Below, one piece after another: positions 32,826 to 43,731 of a DNA stretch of 51,082 nucleotides. The first letter of the stretch is position 1, and each line of letters opens with the position of its first letter. The position numbers were made by a program, and so were the translations under genes. A model generated the notes under the pieces. The model did no database searches and was not told where the DNA came from. It saw only the letters and a program-made list of their open reading frames with translations. Source of the stretch: Cladosporium sp. IMV 00045 (lineage: Eukaryota > Ascomycota > Dothideomycetes > Cladosporiales > Cladosporiaceae); contig MSJI02000175.1 of NCBI GenBank assembly GCA_001931905.2, positions 1 to 51,082 of the forward strand, in the 5' to 3' direction.

Positions 32826-33739
32826 TTTGGTAGATAGATTAGAGTTTTGATATTTTGTTTATGCAGTTCGATGGAATGATTGGTCTGCTGCTGCAACGAT
32901 ATGTGTACGTGATTCGCAGAAATTTGTGGAATGTGAGGTCTGTTATTGAACAGGTAGGTAGGTACCAAGTACGCTGAGCAAGCCCTGGAGGGATCAAGCC
33001 TGTTATATACACATGACGATGATCATGTTTGTGCCATAGCACCGCCACCACCCCCCTTCTTCCTTCGAGGTGAGATACATCGTCGGATGTACACACGGCG
33101 TGCCACAGATGACGAAATGCTTGGGGGGGCGAAAGTAGAGACGAGAAACACACAAGGCACGTAACCCTACAACCGATTCTCCACAGGCCATCTCCGCGAT
33201 GAAGTCACGCGTGAAGATGCAGGGCAAACATCAAGGCATGAACGCAGTCGTGTAACTAGGTAATCTGACGAATAGGCTCGAACTCTCTCTTTTATACAAG
33301 AGAAGCAATCCCAAACTTGTATGCCAAACACGAGGAAACCTCTTTTCTGGACTTCCGACACAGCACACAACCAAATTCAACGTCGAGAAAACCGATTGTT
33401 TACGACGCTTGCCGGCACGTCAGGTGGGGCGGGCTCAAGGATGGATTTTTTGACACCTTGGCCTTCACGGAAGAAAACATCCTTGTGACTCTGATGCGAT
33501 GTCGATCTTATCAGCCGGAAGCCGGGATACCTTGTCGAATTAATCACTGTGCCGTCCGGCAAGTGTCGGGCGTGTGCGATTCTACCTTTGCCTGGCGATC
33601 TGATTCTCCTGTGCATCTGATGATTTGATGATGATTCAAAACAGACAAGGCTGAATTTGAGACTTCCAACAACTCCATACAAACCAAAACCTTTCACCCT
33701 ATTATTCAACTCTGGTATAACAAGATGTTTCACACCGTC
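32826..33739. other. Intergenic, no supported gene
   Basis: 914 bp with short homopolymer-like tracts (a C-rich run near 33045-33060 and a G run near 33122-33130) and no frame with family features. Confidence 0.5.
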
Positions 33740-34717
33740 TTAGCCGCCAAGACCATCCAACACATCAGCACTAGGCGCAAAGAATGTCGCCCCCGTCACT
33801 GGACTCGAAAAGTCTAAAATTCGATCATGCATGCCTTCCGGTTCGCCCACGAACATCCTCTCCAACATCTTTTCCGTCACCCACAACTTGCTCGAATACC
33901 CAATAAAATACGTGCCAAACTCGCTCGAGCCTGGCGAGCCGAACGGCATATTGTCACGCAAAATGTCATGCTCGTTGCCGTCCTCGTCCTCCACAGTGGC
34001 AAGCGACTTGTGCGCCATTTGCTGGCCTGCTGGCGTGTCGTCGAGCTCGACATTCTCGACTTTTGTACGCCCGATGATGCGCTCTTGCTGCTCTGTGGGC
34101 AGCTTTCGCCAGGCGTTCAGGTCGTGCAGGTATTTTTGCACCACCACGTAGCTGCCCCCTACCGCGCAGTCGTTTCCCTGCCCCGCCGCCACCAGAGTGG
34201 AAGCACTCACAGCTTGTCCCACAGGATTGGCCGTGCCGTCGACGAAACCGAGCAGATCGCGCGTGTCAAAGTAGCGGAAGCCGATTGTTTCGTCGACAGT
34301 GCTGACTGCTGAACCAAAGACGTCGAGGAGCTGGCGCTCGAATTCGAAGCACAAATCGTGGCGATCGGCGCGGATGTGGAAGAAGAGATCTCCAGGTGTG
34401 GACACGGCGGTGTGTGTCTTGCCTTTGAATTCTTTGAAGGGGTGTAATTCGGCAGGGCGTGGTTTTGAGCTGGTCACTTCGTCCCAGACGTCGCTTCCGA
34501 TTGCTGCTGTGCATGCGAAGTTTGCGCCTAGGTCTCTAATAGAGACGTTCTTAGCAAGATTGCTGACACTGGAGAGTCCGGTTTGTACTTTTTCAATGGC
34601 GTTGGGGTCGCCGTTCGTGATCGCTAGGGTGAGGAAGATGGCGCATTTGGTAAGAGGAGCATCTACGGCCTGCGGCTCGATTGGGACTCTCGATCCGGTA
34701 ACGGTTAGTGAAGCCAT
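33740..34717 (-). CDS. Dye-decolorizing peroxidase (DyP-type haem peroxidase)
   Basis: DyP peroxidases use haem and H2O2 to oxidise varied organic substrates. The single exon encodes 325 aa. The N-terminal half has LFFHIRADRHDLCFEF, typical of the P-type (YfeX-like) class. The diagnostic GFVDGT motif (distal Asp) lies near residue 152. MAHKSLATV has the probable proximal His, and ILRDNMPFGS the distal Arg. The C-terminal strands include GTYFIGYSSKLWVTEKMLERMF. No signal peptide is seen, so an intracellular location is likely. The SDR gene at 35198 lies upstream on the same strand. The physiological substrate is not readable from sequence. Confidence 0.92.
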   Translation of the reverse strand: MASLTVTGSRVPIEPQAVDAPLTKCAIFLTLAITNGDPNAIEKVQTGLSSVSNLAKNVSIRDLGANFACTAAIGSDVWDEVTSSKPRPAELHPFKEFKGKTHTAVSTPGDLFFHIRADRHDLCFEFERQLLDVFGSAVSTVDETIGFRYFDTRDLLGFVDGTANPVGQAVSASTLVAAGQGNDCAVGGSYVVVQKYLHDLNAWRKLPTEQQERIIGRTKVENVELDDTPAGQQMAHKSLATVEDEDGNEHDILRDNMPFGSPGSSEFGTYFIGYSSKLWVTEKMLERMFVGEPEGMHDRILDFSSPVTGATFFAPSADVLDGLGG

Positions 34718-35197
34718 GCTTCACTAATGATCTGAGGTGCATGAGCTTTTTCGAAGGTGCTGACCGCGTTGTAAAAGCGATGTTTGTGGCGTGTAAGCTT
34801 GTTTCGCTCTTGAAGCAACAGGCCAGGCGGTTCCCAATGGTCTGCTGGAGTAGTTGAAGCTCTCCAACGTGCTAATACACCGTGTAGCTTGGTTCAGCAG
34901 CTGCTTTGACATTGTTGATTCCACATATCACTCTCCGGAAGAAGTGTGAAAATATCACATGCAGACCTCTGGCTGACAAAGAGCTCGGCAGACGGTTAGG
35001 TCAGCTCGTGAATCTGCCCCACCTTGTTCATGGACGAGGTCGAAGCCAATGCGATATTACGGTAGGTCACTTGGGGAACGATCGCCGCGAAACGGTACGT
35101 TCACCTTTACTGGTCTTTATCAACCAGTGGAACGGCCAACAAATCTCACCATTGAACAAAAGTCTTGGAATTGCTGCATTAATCTCAGGAAACTAAG
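34718..35197. other. Intergenic, DyP promoter region
   Basis: 480 bp between two minus-strand genes. No gene or clear motif is seen. Confidence 0.5.
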
Positions 35198-36073
35198 CTA
35201 CTTTAATCCTCCGGACAACAGCAAGCTTTGCCCGGTCATGTACCCAGTCCGGCAGAGCATCGTAACGGCATTGGCACACTCTTCCGTGCCCCCACTTCGA
35301 CCGACTGGAATGTTTTTCACATCGCCCGGGGTCCCTTTGAGCTGCTCCTCCGATGGGATCATTCCTGTTCCAGTGATCATAGCCGGAGCGACATCATTGA
35401 ATGTGAGGCCGCTTTTGCCCATCTTATTGGCAAGATTCTTCGCCAGACCCTGCACGCCAGCTGTGATTATTGTTAGCAATCGAAGAGAATTGTCTACTTG
35501 ACAGGAATATACCTTTCGACGCGCTGTAATGGCATCCATTGATGCTCGTTCCTCCAGCTGCAATCGATGAGATGTAAATGACTCTCCCCCAACTTCTGTC
35601 AAGCATATGCGGGACGGCGAGCTTTGTGATGATGAACGAGCTTCGAAGGTTGACATTCATGGTGTAGTCCCACTCCTCGAGACTGATGTCATGAATGCTG
35701 CTCACACGCTTACCGTAGCCCGCGTTGACGACCAGAATGTCAGGATGTTGGCCATGTTGCTGTTTGACTTCGTCGAAGAGACGCTGGAGATCTTCTTCTT
35801 TGCCGACATCGCATCGGTGAGACGAGATGATTTTGTCTCCGGCTTGTATTTTTAGCTCTGATGTTAGTTGGTCCAGATTGGCTTTGTTGGTGCTGTATGT
35901 GAGTGCTAGTGAGGCTCCGTTGGCGAGTAGGTCGCGGGCACAGGCTGCCCCAATGCTATGTTCTTCGATGAGTGAACGTCCTGAGATCGAGTGAGCTATA
36001 TTGGTTGCTCTCACCCGCCTGATGCGCCTGTGATGAGTGCGAGTCTGCCTTTGATTTCGTTGTCGACGACCAT
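35198..36073 (-). CDS. Short-chain dehydrogenase (FabG-like 3-oxoacyl reductase family)
   Basis: Three exons on the minus strand, 36073-36015, 35955-35513 and 35460-35198, splice over introns of 59 and 52 nt (GTGAGA...CATAG; GTATAT...CACAG). They total 765 nt, or 254 aa. The first junction restores the cofactor motif TGASGGIG; the second restores YSASKAGVQGLAK, the catalytic Tyr-Lys motif. HRCDVG, VNAGYG and ISSIAAGG are the expected core motifs, and the C-terminus ends in MTGQSLLLSGGL. Family members reduce 3-oxoacyl or other ketone substrates with NADPH; the true substrate is unknown. It is divergent from the Zn2Cys6 regulator, which may control it. Confidence 0.9.
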
Positions 36074-36665
36074 TATTGCTCCACTAGATTTGGATGAACA
36101 GGGAAACTGTTCGTGCCTGTCAAAACGAAATAGAACATGTCGCCTTCTATCATTCCCCGCAGCAAAACAGCATCCGTCACAGACACCCTCGGCGTCTGGC
36201 GGCAATTGATCTCGAGATACTGATGCCTCAGGCCACAGTGTATTCTCTCACTCGCAGCCAGCACGTCATGTGCTATTTATAACGGATCACCCATGGACGG
36301 CATGGTCCGCGAGGCTGTGCAAACATCTCGCCCACTAAATGCTCTATAACCCTTCCAATCCGCCGGTAGCGACACATCCGGCCTCAGGCATTTCTTTACT
36401 GCTGTCGTGCAACACACAGCAGTACCGGTATCACACAGGATGGTACCATGAGCATGTACAGTAATCGGCGTGCATCGGTCGGCAAGCATTGCGTTGCGTG
36501 TGCTCGGGAGTAGGCTAGCCAAGCCTTAGGCCCTAGGGAGACGAGCTCGAGCCTGTTCATCGAAGTCGTCGCGTCCTAGGTCCTGCCAGCCCTGAAAGAA
36601 AAAGCAAGAAAAGCATCTCGAGCCCATCCACTCCCGGCTTGAGAGAACGCAAAATAATCCTTACC
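36074..36665. promoter_or_regulatory. Divergent intergenic region (SDR / Zn2Cys6 regulator)
   Basis: 592 bp between divergent ATGs. It contains several CGG/CCG triplets (for example cgccggtagcg near 36361), the half-sites Zn2Cys6 proteins usually bind. No spacing was verified as an operator. Confidence 0.35.
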
Positions 36666-38636
36666 ATGCCCAGCGACGGTGACAATAAGCGGTCGCGGTC
36701 GGCGACGCCAGACGGCGACCATCAGGGCCGTCAAAGGTCTCGCGCTGCTTGCGCACCATGTAAGTCCAGTCTCAAGCGCGCGCTCGCGCCCAGCTCCCTA
36801 TTAGGTTGCTGCTCAGGTTCAGCCCTACGGCAGCGATGAAGTCCACCTTTGGCTCACATCCATCGCAGGTCGCCAAAGGAAGCGCAAGTGCGATGGCAAG
36901 ATGCCTTGCGGCACTTGTGTGCGCTATGAATACCAGTGCGAGTACGCCCCGGGCAAGCGAAGTTCGACTCACCACCTCAACGGCGACAATCCGCCCGAAA
37001 TCGCCCACCAGCAATCCAGTTGGCCGGAAACCCACGATACCAAGCCCAATGTCATCCAACTACAGGCCCATCCTTTGACCGCGCCTGGTGCGCGTTTTCA
37101 TCATCGCAGTATCCTGGATCCTGTCAAAACTCGTTTCGTGCGAGCTAATTCGGCCATTGCCTTCCCTCGCATCCTTGGCATGGACATGGAATCTGAAAGC
37201 ATTCCACGCCTTCACAGCTTCGGATGGTGTATGGGTATCCGCCAGGAGGAGCAAGATCCTGTCTTCGACATCAGCACCCTCGTGTCTTGGGGTGACATGC
37301 AGCGTCTCGCCGCGGCCTACTTCACCATCGTCAAGCCCGAGCTTGGCCTGCTGGAGGAAGCTGATTTCTTGGAACGAGCTTCCGCACGATATGCAGACCC
37401 AACAAGCGGCTTCAATGAGCTTGATCCCATCTTGCTTATGGTTGCAGCCTTGGGTTCATTCTTTTCGCCCAATCCTCACCCAAAGGAGGCCGAGTGCGTT
37501 CGAATGACGAAAACGATCATGACGTGGCGAAGGCTCAGCATCAACCCATCCCCTAATACTACAGCCACTTGGATATTGATCACTATGTACATGCGATGTA
37601 CCGGAAGGTATGCAAATCTACTTACGTAGGAGGCATCAACGATTTCCGTTTTGGTGGCTAACCTCTTCGCAGGCCTCACGGCTCATGGCTGGCCAGCTCT
37701 ATCGCCATGCACCAGGCAGAAGCAAGTGGTCTTCACAAAGAAATGCAGACTATTGCAGTCGTTTACCCAGCAGCCAGCGCCGCAGATCACCGACTAGTCA
37801 AGACACGTCGAAAGCTATTCTGGATCGCTCGCGCCTTGAACATCATATTCGCGTTCGAATACGGTCGCTCTAGGGTCAACTTCGATGTAATAACAACCAA
37901 AAAGCCAGCCCCCGACGTGAACGGACACGCACATCAGTTCGTGGAACTGGCCGATCTACTACCAAGCGATTTCGTCGATCGCGAACGAGAACCTGACCCG
38001 CCCGCGGCTCTTGGCAACGCTCTCACTCGGATCGAAGAGATGTCTACGGAATCAAATTTCATGACCCTCTTGAAGGCTGATCTGGCGTTCGCCATCTATC
38101 GACGACTATGGCTAATGAGTTTGACGGACGCCAAAGATCGCGCCGAGTCGATTCTGAACATTGGCAGGTCTGCACTCACGGCGTCAAAGGCGCTGCTCGA
38201 TACGAGAACGCCATGGTGGAATGTTTTGCACGTTCCATTTCAGTTTGTGAATGTCGCCTTGGCTGTCAGCACGCCGAAATCTCTCAGCCTCATCTCTGAA
38301 GCCATGACGCTCCTGCAACAGATCTCCGAGGCATATCCTACCCACATGGTACGCGAAGCAAACAATCAAGCAATCGCGATGGTCAGAATGAGCCGTTCGC
38401 GCAAAGAGAAAGAGCTCGAAGCGTTGCATTCCTTGCCCGACGTTCCTCCCTTCGAGAACCCTCCCAGCATCGGCTCGACGAGCGGCATGACTGAAGCACC
38501 AAACGTCGACTGGAATATGGACATGCCCTTCGAATGGGACATGTTCCTAAACCCCAATCTGGTCATGTCCGCACAACAAAATCAGTATGCCAGCGTGCCG
38601 GATCCTGCAGCGTTCAACAACACTTTCGGCTTCTGA
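36666..38636 (+). CDS. Zn2Cys6 fungal transcription factor
   Basis: A DNA-binding regulator with three exons, 36666-36759, 36869-37607 and 37673-38636 (introns 109 and 65 nt, GTAAGT and GTATGC donors), giving 598 aa. Splicing creates a complete binuclear zinc cluster with C29, C32, C39, C45, C48 and C55 (CAPCRQRKRKCDGKMPCGTC). The middle homology region of fungal-specific factors follows, with SWGDMQRLAAAYFTIVKPEL, GSWLASSIAMHQAEASGLH and RRKLFWIARALNIIFAFEYGR. A tail with acidic and aromatic residues, from about 560, is a possible activation region. It sits divergently beside the SDR and near the DyP peroxidase, so control of a small local cluster is plausible but unproven. Confidence 0.92.
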
Positions 38637-39495
38637 CAGGGATTGTATCGATGAATGCAAACCTCCATAGAAGTTGAAACGATCACCTCTTCCTGGACGG
38701 AATTCGCCTATGTCGTTCGGGTACGACGTGTCGATTAGTCAAGGACGCCTTCTGGTGCCATGTAGGGCTGCGGATTTCACACCGCATTCAGGATGCACGG
38801 GGTATGGAACATGCGGCTTTTTGGTCAAGCTTGACTTTGTCCTTGCAGCTCTGCACGCTACCAAGAGCTGGTCGGAGCATGAACTGTTCCCACTTGGTCT
38901 TATCAATGGAGGTGTGATAGCGTCCTTGGCCGCAGCACAAGGCTAGCACGAGAAAGACAGGCAGACCGGGGATTCCTCGGCTGAATCCCCCACGTGTATA
39001 TCTATGGAAGGAGGGCGTCCTTCAGCTCTCAGCCCTTCAAGTACTACTCGAGCTACTGACCTGCCCACATATCTCGCTCGGCGCGGTACGCCTGTGAGAT
39101 TGCTGATCCCATACTAATTGACGGCCCATGGGGATGCGATTGGCTCAGCATGTTGCCGAGGTATTTAGTTTTGGCGAGTGATCGACAAACATGCAGCACT
39201 TGGCTGCTCGAGAGCTGTTCAAATAAATGCAATCCAGATTGCTAGTTCGCTACAATAATCAAACAGCAAGCAAGAATGCTGCAGGAACACACGTGGATGC
39301 TTGAAGGTTTTGGCACCTTCCCAATGCGCTCGTGCTACTCCGGTGCTGTATCAGACATATAAACCACTTCAAGAGTATCTACGTTTCGAATTCCTCACTC
39401 TCAAGTCTCTATCGCTTCTTTCACCATAGGCAAGGGACCCATTGTTGTCTGTCCACTCTCGTTTCAAAAACCCGCTCGCTTTCCCAGACAAGACA
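38637..39495. other. Intergenic, promoter of the secreted nuclease gene
   Basis: 859 bp. A TATAAA box at 39358-39363 lies 133 bp before the next ATG, followed by CT-rich sequence. No other gene is supported. Confidence 0.5.
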
Positions 39496-40262
39496 ATGGT
39501 CCTCACCATCGCCCTCGCCGTCCTCCTGGCCGCCAGCGCCGCGGTCGGAGCGCCCGTCGACCGCCCCCTCGCCCGCCGCGGCAACCTGCCCACCCCCATC
39601 GCCGCCTCCACCGCCCGCTCCTACCTTTCCCAGCTGACCGTCGAGGCCGAGAGCAACAGCCCGGCGTACGACCGCGACCTCTTCGCCAGCTGGCAGTCCA
39701 CCAGCGGCGGCTGCGATGTGCGCGACGAAGTCCTGCAGCGCGACGGCAGCAACGTCGGGGGCACTTGCGCTACTTCCGGGTCGTGGTACAGTGATTACGA
39801 TGGCGAGACTTTCTCCGTCCCGAGTGATCTTGACATCGATCATATGGTTCCTTTGGTAAGCGAGATTATCATATCTAATAAGCTTGGGATATTTGTGAGA
39901 GGTATATCAGACTTGCTAACACCATCGCAGAGGGAAGCCTGGGTCTCCGGCGCGAGATCTTGGTCCAACGCTCGTCGTGACCAGTTCGCCAACGAGTGAG
40001 TTTTACAGAAACCATCGACTCCAGTGATGAGCAATGCTAAAACTTCGATTTCTCTAGCCTCACCCGTCCTCAACTTCTGGCTGTCAGCGCCAGCAGCAAC
40101 CGCTCCAAGGGCGACAGAGACCCTGCCGAATGGCTCCCGGAGCGCTCGGCGTACCAGTGCGAGTACGTCCGCGCGTGGATCCAGGTCAAGCAGTACTATG
40201 GCCTCAGTGTGGATAGCTTGGAGAAGGCTGCGTTGAGCGATGTGCTTAACAGCGCCTGCTAG
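39496..40262 (+). CDS. Secreted HNH nuclease-like protein (DUF1524)
   Basis: DUF1524/GmrSD-type HNH proteins are predicted nucleases; fungal members are exported. Three exons, 39496-39855, 39931-39995 and 40058-40262, with GTAAGC and GTGAGT donors, give 209 aa. A signal peptide (MVLTIALAVLLAASAAVGA) is followed by a Kex2-like LARR site. Two cysteines frame GGCDVRDEVLQRD and GGTCATSG. The His-Asn-like core is split by introns and restored on splicing: DIDHMVPLREAW, RDQFANDLTRPQLLAVSASS, NRSKGDRDPAEWLP. YQCEYVRAWIQVKQYY and the final SAC complete the family pattern. Catalytic His (DHMV) and Asn (SSNRSKG) are intact, so activity is likely. The role could be nutrient acquisition or inter-organism interaction. 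Confidence 0.9.
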
Positions 40263-40466
40263 ATTGAGCCGGCATTGGAAGTCGCTCCGGGATAGAAGTC
40301 GGGATTGATGAATAGATCGTCCATGAAATCGTCATGACCACTGCCTGTGTTTCTCTTTACCTTCGGCCGAGATCCAGTCGCGCGTGCTTGTCGTCCACTG
40401 CGCTGCACTTGAGGGAGCCAAGTGTATGTTTTGTCCAGTGAAGTCCACCTCGCTATCCTTTCATCC

Positions 40467-41590
40467 TTACTCTTCCCTCCCCCTCTCCGCCCGCTTGACA
40501 GCAACCAACTCATCGCCCTCCCCAGCCTTCTCATCCAAGACACCCGCTTTCCTCAAAATACCCACCGTCTTCCTCACAACCCCCGGATCCACGCCCCTCA
40601 CATTCCTGGTAAACTGCACAGTTTTCAACCACTCCCTCGCATCCTCCTCCGAATACTCCATCGTCCCCGTGATATGCCTGACAGCCTCCTCCTCGTTGTC
40701 CAAGAAGTATTGCACGCCCGCGTTCAGCTTCTCCGCCAGCGTCTGCAGCGCCGGGTCCGACGGCTCGCGCGCCGCGATCATCCAGCTTGGCCATGGTGTG
40801 TAGATCTCCCCGATCCGCTTCAGCTCGCCGTTGTCCCAGTAGGCTTTAGTCGTGAAGTGCTCCCACATGAAGAAATCGGCGGAGGTGGGCTGCTGGCGCA
40901 CTGCAGTGCGGAGGGCGGCGAAAGCGCCCGAGGGCACGATTTTGAAGGGCTCGCTTTCGTTGGAGGAAGACAGCCAGTTTTGTTGGTCCGCGAGCACGTA
41001 GGCCATTACGTATGAGCCGCTGTTGCTTGTCAGCTTTCCCGCATATCAAAGCGTCCTCTTGGTTGCCCCGAAATCCTGCAAACTCACCTTCCAATCCTAC
41101 TAACCCCCGCCCGACTCCCCTTCAAGTCTCCCACGGCATTGACATCTTCCCTCTCTTTGCCCGTCGAAATCGCCCAACGCAGCGGACTCTCCACGTAGGT
41201 GCCCACGAGGCCATATCCAGGCTTCTGCGCCGCGGCGCGACGTTTTCCAAGGTCCGCGACGAAGCCTTCCGTGAGCCCGATGGCAACGTCGATTTTGTCC
41301 GCTTCGTCGGAGGTTTTCAGGCGTTTGGTCAGGTCGCCGGTGCCGGTTGGGATGGGGATGAGGTCGGCGTTGAGGGCGAAGTGTTGTTGTGCGAAGGCGA
41401 GGGGGGTGGAGAAGTGCTCTGTTGGAGTGGTGATGAGGTTAGTCTTGAGGGCATGGAGAGTTGTTGCTGGGACTGGGTCTTGATTCTTACCTGGTATGTA
41501 GCCTATGCGCAGCTTTGCTAGGCGCTCTGGTGTCGTGGAGAACGTCCGGGTGCCGGTTGAGGCCATTTGGAAGGCTTTTCGTGTGAACAT
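40467..41590 (-). CDS. Periplasmic-binding-protein-like (type 2 fold) protein, Ca3427-like
   Basis: Three exons, 41590-41491, 41418-41088 and 41019-40467 (introns 72 and 68 nt), give 327 aa in frame. The leader MFTRKAFQMASTGTRTFSTT is basic and Ser/Thr-rich, like a mitochondrial presequence. The body has KLRIGYIPEHFSTPLAFAQQ, then DVAIGLTEGFVADLG, YGLVGTYVESPLRWAIST and DFFMWEHFTTKAYWD. This order matches the Candida Ca3427-type family, whose fold resembles bacterial ABC-transporter substrate-binding proteins for aromatic or sulfonate ligands. The ligand is unknown. It converges with the DUF1524 gene, with 204 bp between stops. A fungal protein with a bacterial-transporter fold suggests an old transfer event. 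Confidence 0.83.
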
Positions 41591-41926
41591 TATCTGGGAT
41601 TAGTTTGTGACTGGAAGAAACCTGAAGTTGAGGATGTTTGTGGGGTTGAGTTTGTGTTTGGCGATATATCAACAGGATCATTTGACCTTACGTCAATGAT
41701 TTGTTCAATTGCCGAAACTCTATACCCACATCATGTATGTTCCATTGAAGACTTCATACTTCATATTTACGGCATTGTTTTGAACGTGATTCTGACGATT
41801 TTCTCATCTATTTCAATCTCCATCAGTGGCATAACCCACCTTCGTTTGCTTGTACTCATCTCACGGCTCCAGATTCTCCGAGGTGATAATAGAGGACTTT
41901 GTTCTTGAGACCATTGGTTCAGGACC
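41591..41926. other. Intergenic
   Basis: 336 bp upstream of the binding-protein-like gene and downstream of the SRA gene. It is AT-rich, and no gene is seen. Confidence 0.5.
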
Positions 41927-43117
41927 TCAATATCCATCTTCCCTCCTGTAGTAATCTCTAACCTCACCAGCCGAAGGCCTATACGAAGCAACCGACCTAA
42001 GAGCAGGCTGATTGCCCAACCTCTCAAGACGAAATTGCTCATACAAGCCGCCCTTGGTGTTAGTCTTCAAGTTCATACCAACAACTTTATACAACCCATC
42101 GTACCGAATACCCACGGTAGGACGCAAAGTGCTCTTCCCTCTAGCCAAACCCGCCGCCCTGAGCACGCGCACCGGCCTGCCCAGCCTCATTGACGCTTTC
42201 AAAGCAAGTGTAGCATTGCTCGATGGGAAGGGTTGCTTGGGATCTTCATTATCGTGGCTGCGCGAGCCAGAGTAGAAGAGAATATCTCCCTTGTCTTGAT
42301 CGAGATCCTCGTAGGGCCCGCCGGCTGTGACCACGCTGTAGGCGCGCGTCTGAGCATTGCCGGCTATACCGCCCATTCGCGCGCCGTGGGCCCCGTGGAA
42401 GAGCGCGAGGAGTTGCATCCGCCACCAGTCGCCGACCGTCAGGCCGTTGTGTCCAAACACTTTCGCGTCACGTTTGGAGTATCGAGAGTCGAGAATGTAG
42501 TCTTTGCGTCGGCTGCTGATTTTGAGTACTACGCCGTGCATGATGCCGGACGTACCGAAGATGGGGTGGTTGGTAGGCGGAGGGCGGAGGGTCGTCGGTG
42601 TGATCTCTAGGCCGGCATCGTTCTTTGAGGATGTGTTGGATACTGATGTCTTACGCTTCTTCCCATCAGCAGGTGCTTCATCGCCACTGGCAGTGGCACC
42701 ATCGTCGTGGCTGGGCTCGTCCACCACCTCTCCTTGGCCCCAGTTCTGAGCCTCCCAATTCTGATACAATTGATGTGCCCGCTCCCGAAAGTGCTCTTCG
42801 AAGTGACACTTGTCATTCGCGTACATCAACTGCAGAGCTTGATCGATCTTCGAGCGCTCCTTGAGCACCGGTGTGATCTCACCGTTGGCCTCTAGCCAAC
42901 TCATGAAGAGCTCAAGGCGCGGTAGCAAGGATTTGGTTGGCTTTTTGGTGGCATCAGGTATGCCCTTAGCTCTCGCCGATTGCAGACAAATCATTTGAAT
43001 GACTTTGCTGCGTTGTTGCTCAATAAACTTGACCCGCGCGTCCAAGTTGTTTGGGACGTCCAGAATCTGCTCCCCTGGGTTGACGACCTCTGATGGCCTT
43101 TTGAGTGCGACAGCCAT
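41927..43117 (-). CDS. SRA-YDG domain protein (methylated-DNA-binding fold)
   Basis: SRA domains bind hemimethylated or methylated cytosine by base flipping, as in UHRF1 and plant SUVH proteins. The single exon encodes 396 aa. The N-terminal helical half (about 1-175) has no named domain. The SRA domain spans roughly 185-385: NHPIFGTSGIMHGVV, VGDWWRMQLLALFHGAHGA, GIAGNAQTRAYSVVTAGG, GDILFYSGSRSH, LALKASMRLGRPVRVLRAA and TVGIRYDGLYKVVGM, which carries the YDG motif. No RING, PHD or SET domain accompanies it. It probably acts in the nucleus as a reader of DNA modification; whether this fungus methylates cytosine cannot be judged here. Confidence 0.9.
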   Translation of the reverse strand: MAVALKRPSEVVNPGEQILDVPNNLDARVKFIEQQRSKVIQMICLQSARAKGIPDATKKPTKSLLPRLELFMSWLEANGEITPVLKERSKIDQALQLMYANDKCHFEEHFRERAHQLYQNWEAQNWGQGEVVDEPSHDDGATASGDEAPADGKKRKTSVSNTSSKNDAGLEITPTTLRPPPTNHPIFGTSGIMHGVVLKISSRRKDYILDSRYSKRDAKVFGHNGLTVGDWWRMQLLALFHGAHGARMGGIAGNAQTRAYSVVTAGGPYEDLDQDKGDILFYSGSRSHDNEDPKQPFPSSNATLALKASMRLGRPVRVLRAAGLARGKSTLRPTVGIRYDGLYKVVGMNLKTNTKGGLYEQFRLERLGNQPALRSVASYRPSAGEVRDYYRREDGY

Positions 43118-43731
43118 GATGTTAATGTTGGGTGCTGGGCGTCTCTTGGAGTGTGGCGGAGTCTATGTTTCTTCAGCTTGTGATAGGACCAGGCGTGGGA
43201 GCTTTTCAGATGCAACTGCTATGTTCCGCAAGGGGAATAGGATGGTCTGAAATGTCTCAATCTTTTATTATAATTTTGAATTTACTACTATATTTATGTT
43301 ATTCTCAGTACTAAGCTTAGTGGTCTAAGTGCCTGCAGGCTATACTATCGTTGATGTCAACTCTGTGAGTTGGTACTTTGGGTGATTTGTGAGGGTAGTA
43401 AAGTGATGAATGAAATAATAATAATATTCAGAAGTGGAGAAAGAAGTTGAGGGAGATTCTGGTGGGCTGCACTGTTTTTATATCTGTAGGTGCTGCGCTA
43501 GTGCGGTGGCTCAGTATACTTAGGTACCCACCAAAAATGTAATAATTATATTAAATAACAACAATTGATTTTGGGGAATCGACAAGTTTCGGGCTCCATC
43601 GTACCTGAACATATCGATCGCATAAGCTGGAAATCCATGAATGATGATTTCAAATCACACTGCTGCACTTCGCAGCCTATATTACGAAAAGCAACATCCA
43701 ACAACATCAATAATCAATTCAGTATATCCTG
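43118..43731. other. Intergenic, AT-rich
   Basis: 614 bp between two minus-strand genes. A short ATA-type microsatellite-like stretch (aataataataatatt) lies near 43413-43427, and an AT-rich tract at 43255-43320. No gene is seen. Confidence 0.5.

Noticed and set aside
43255..43560. AT-rich sequence as a possible transposon or origin
   Set aside because: No terminal repeats, no transposase frame, and the length is ordinary for a fungal intergenic region.
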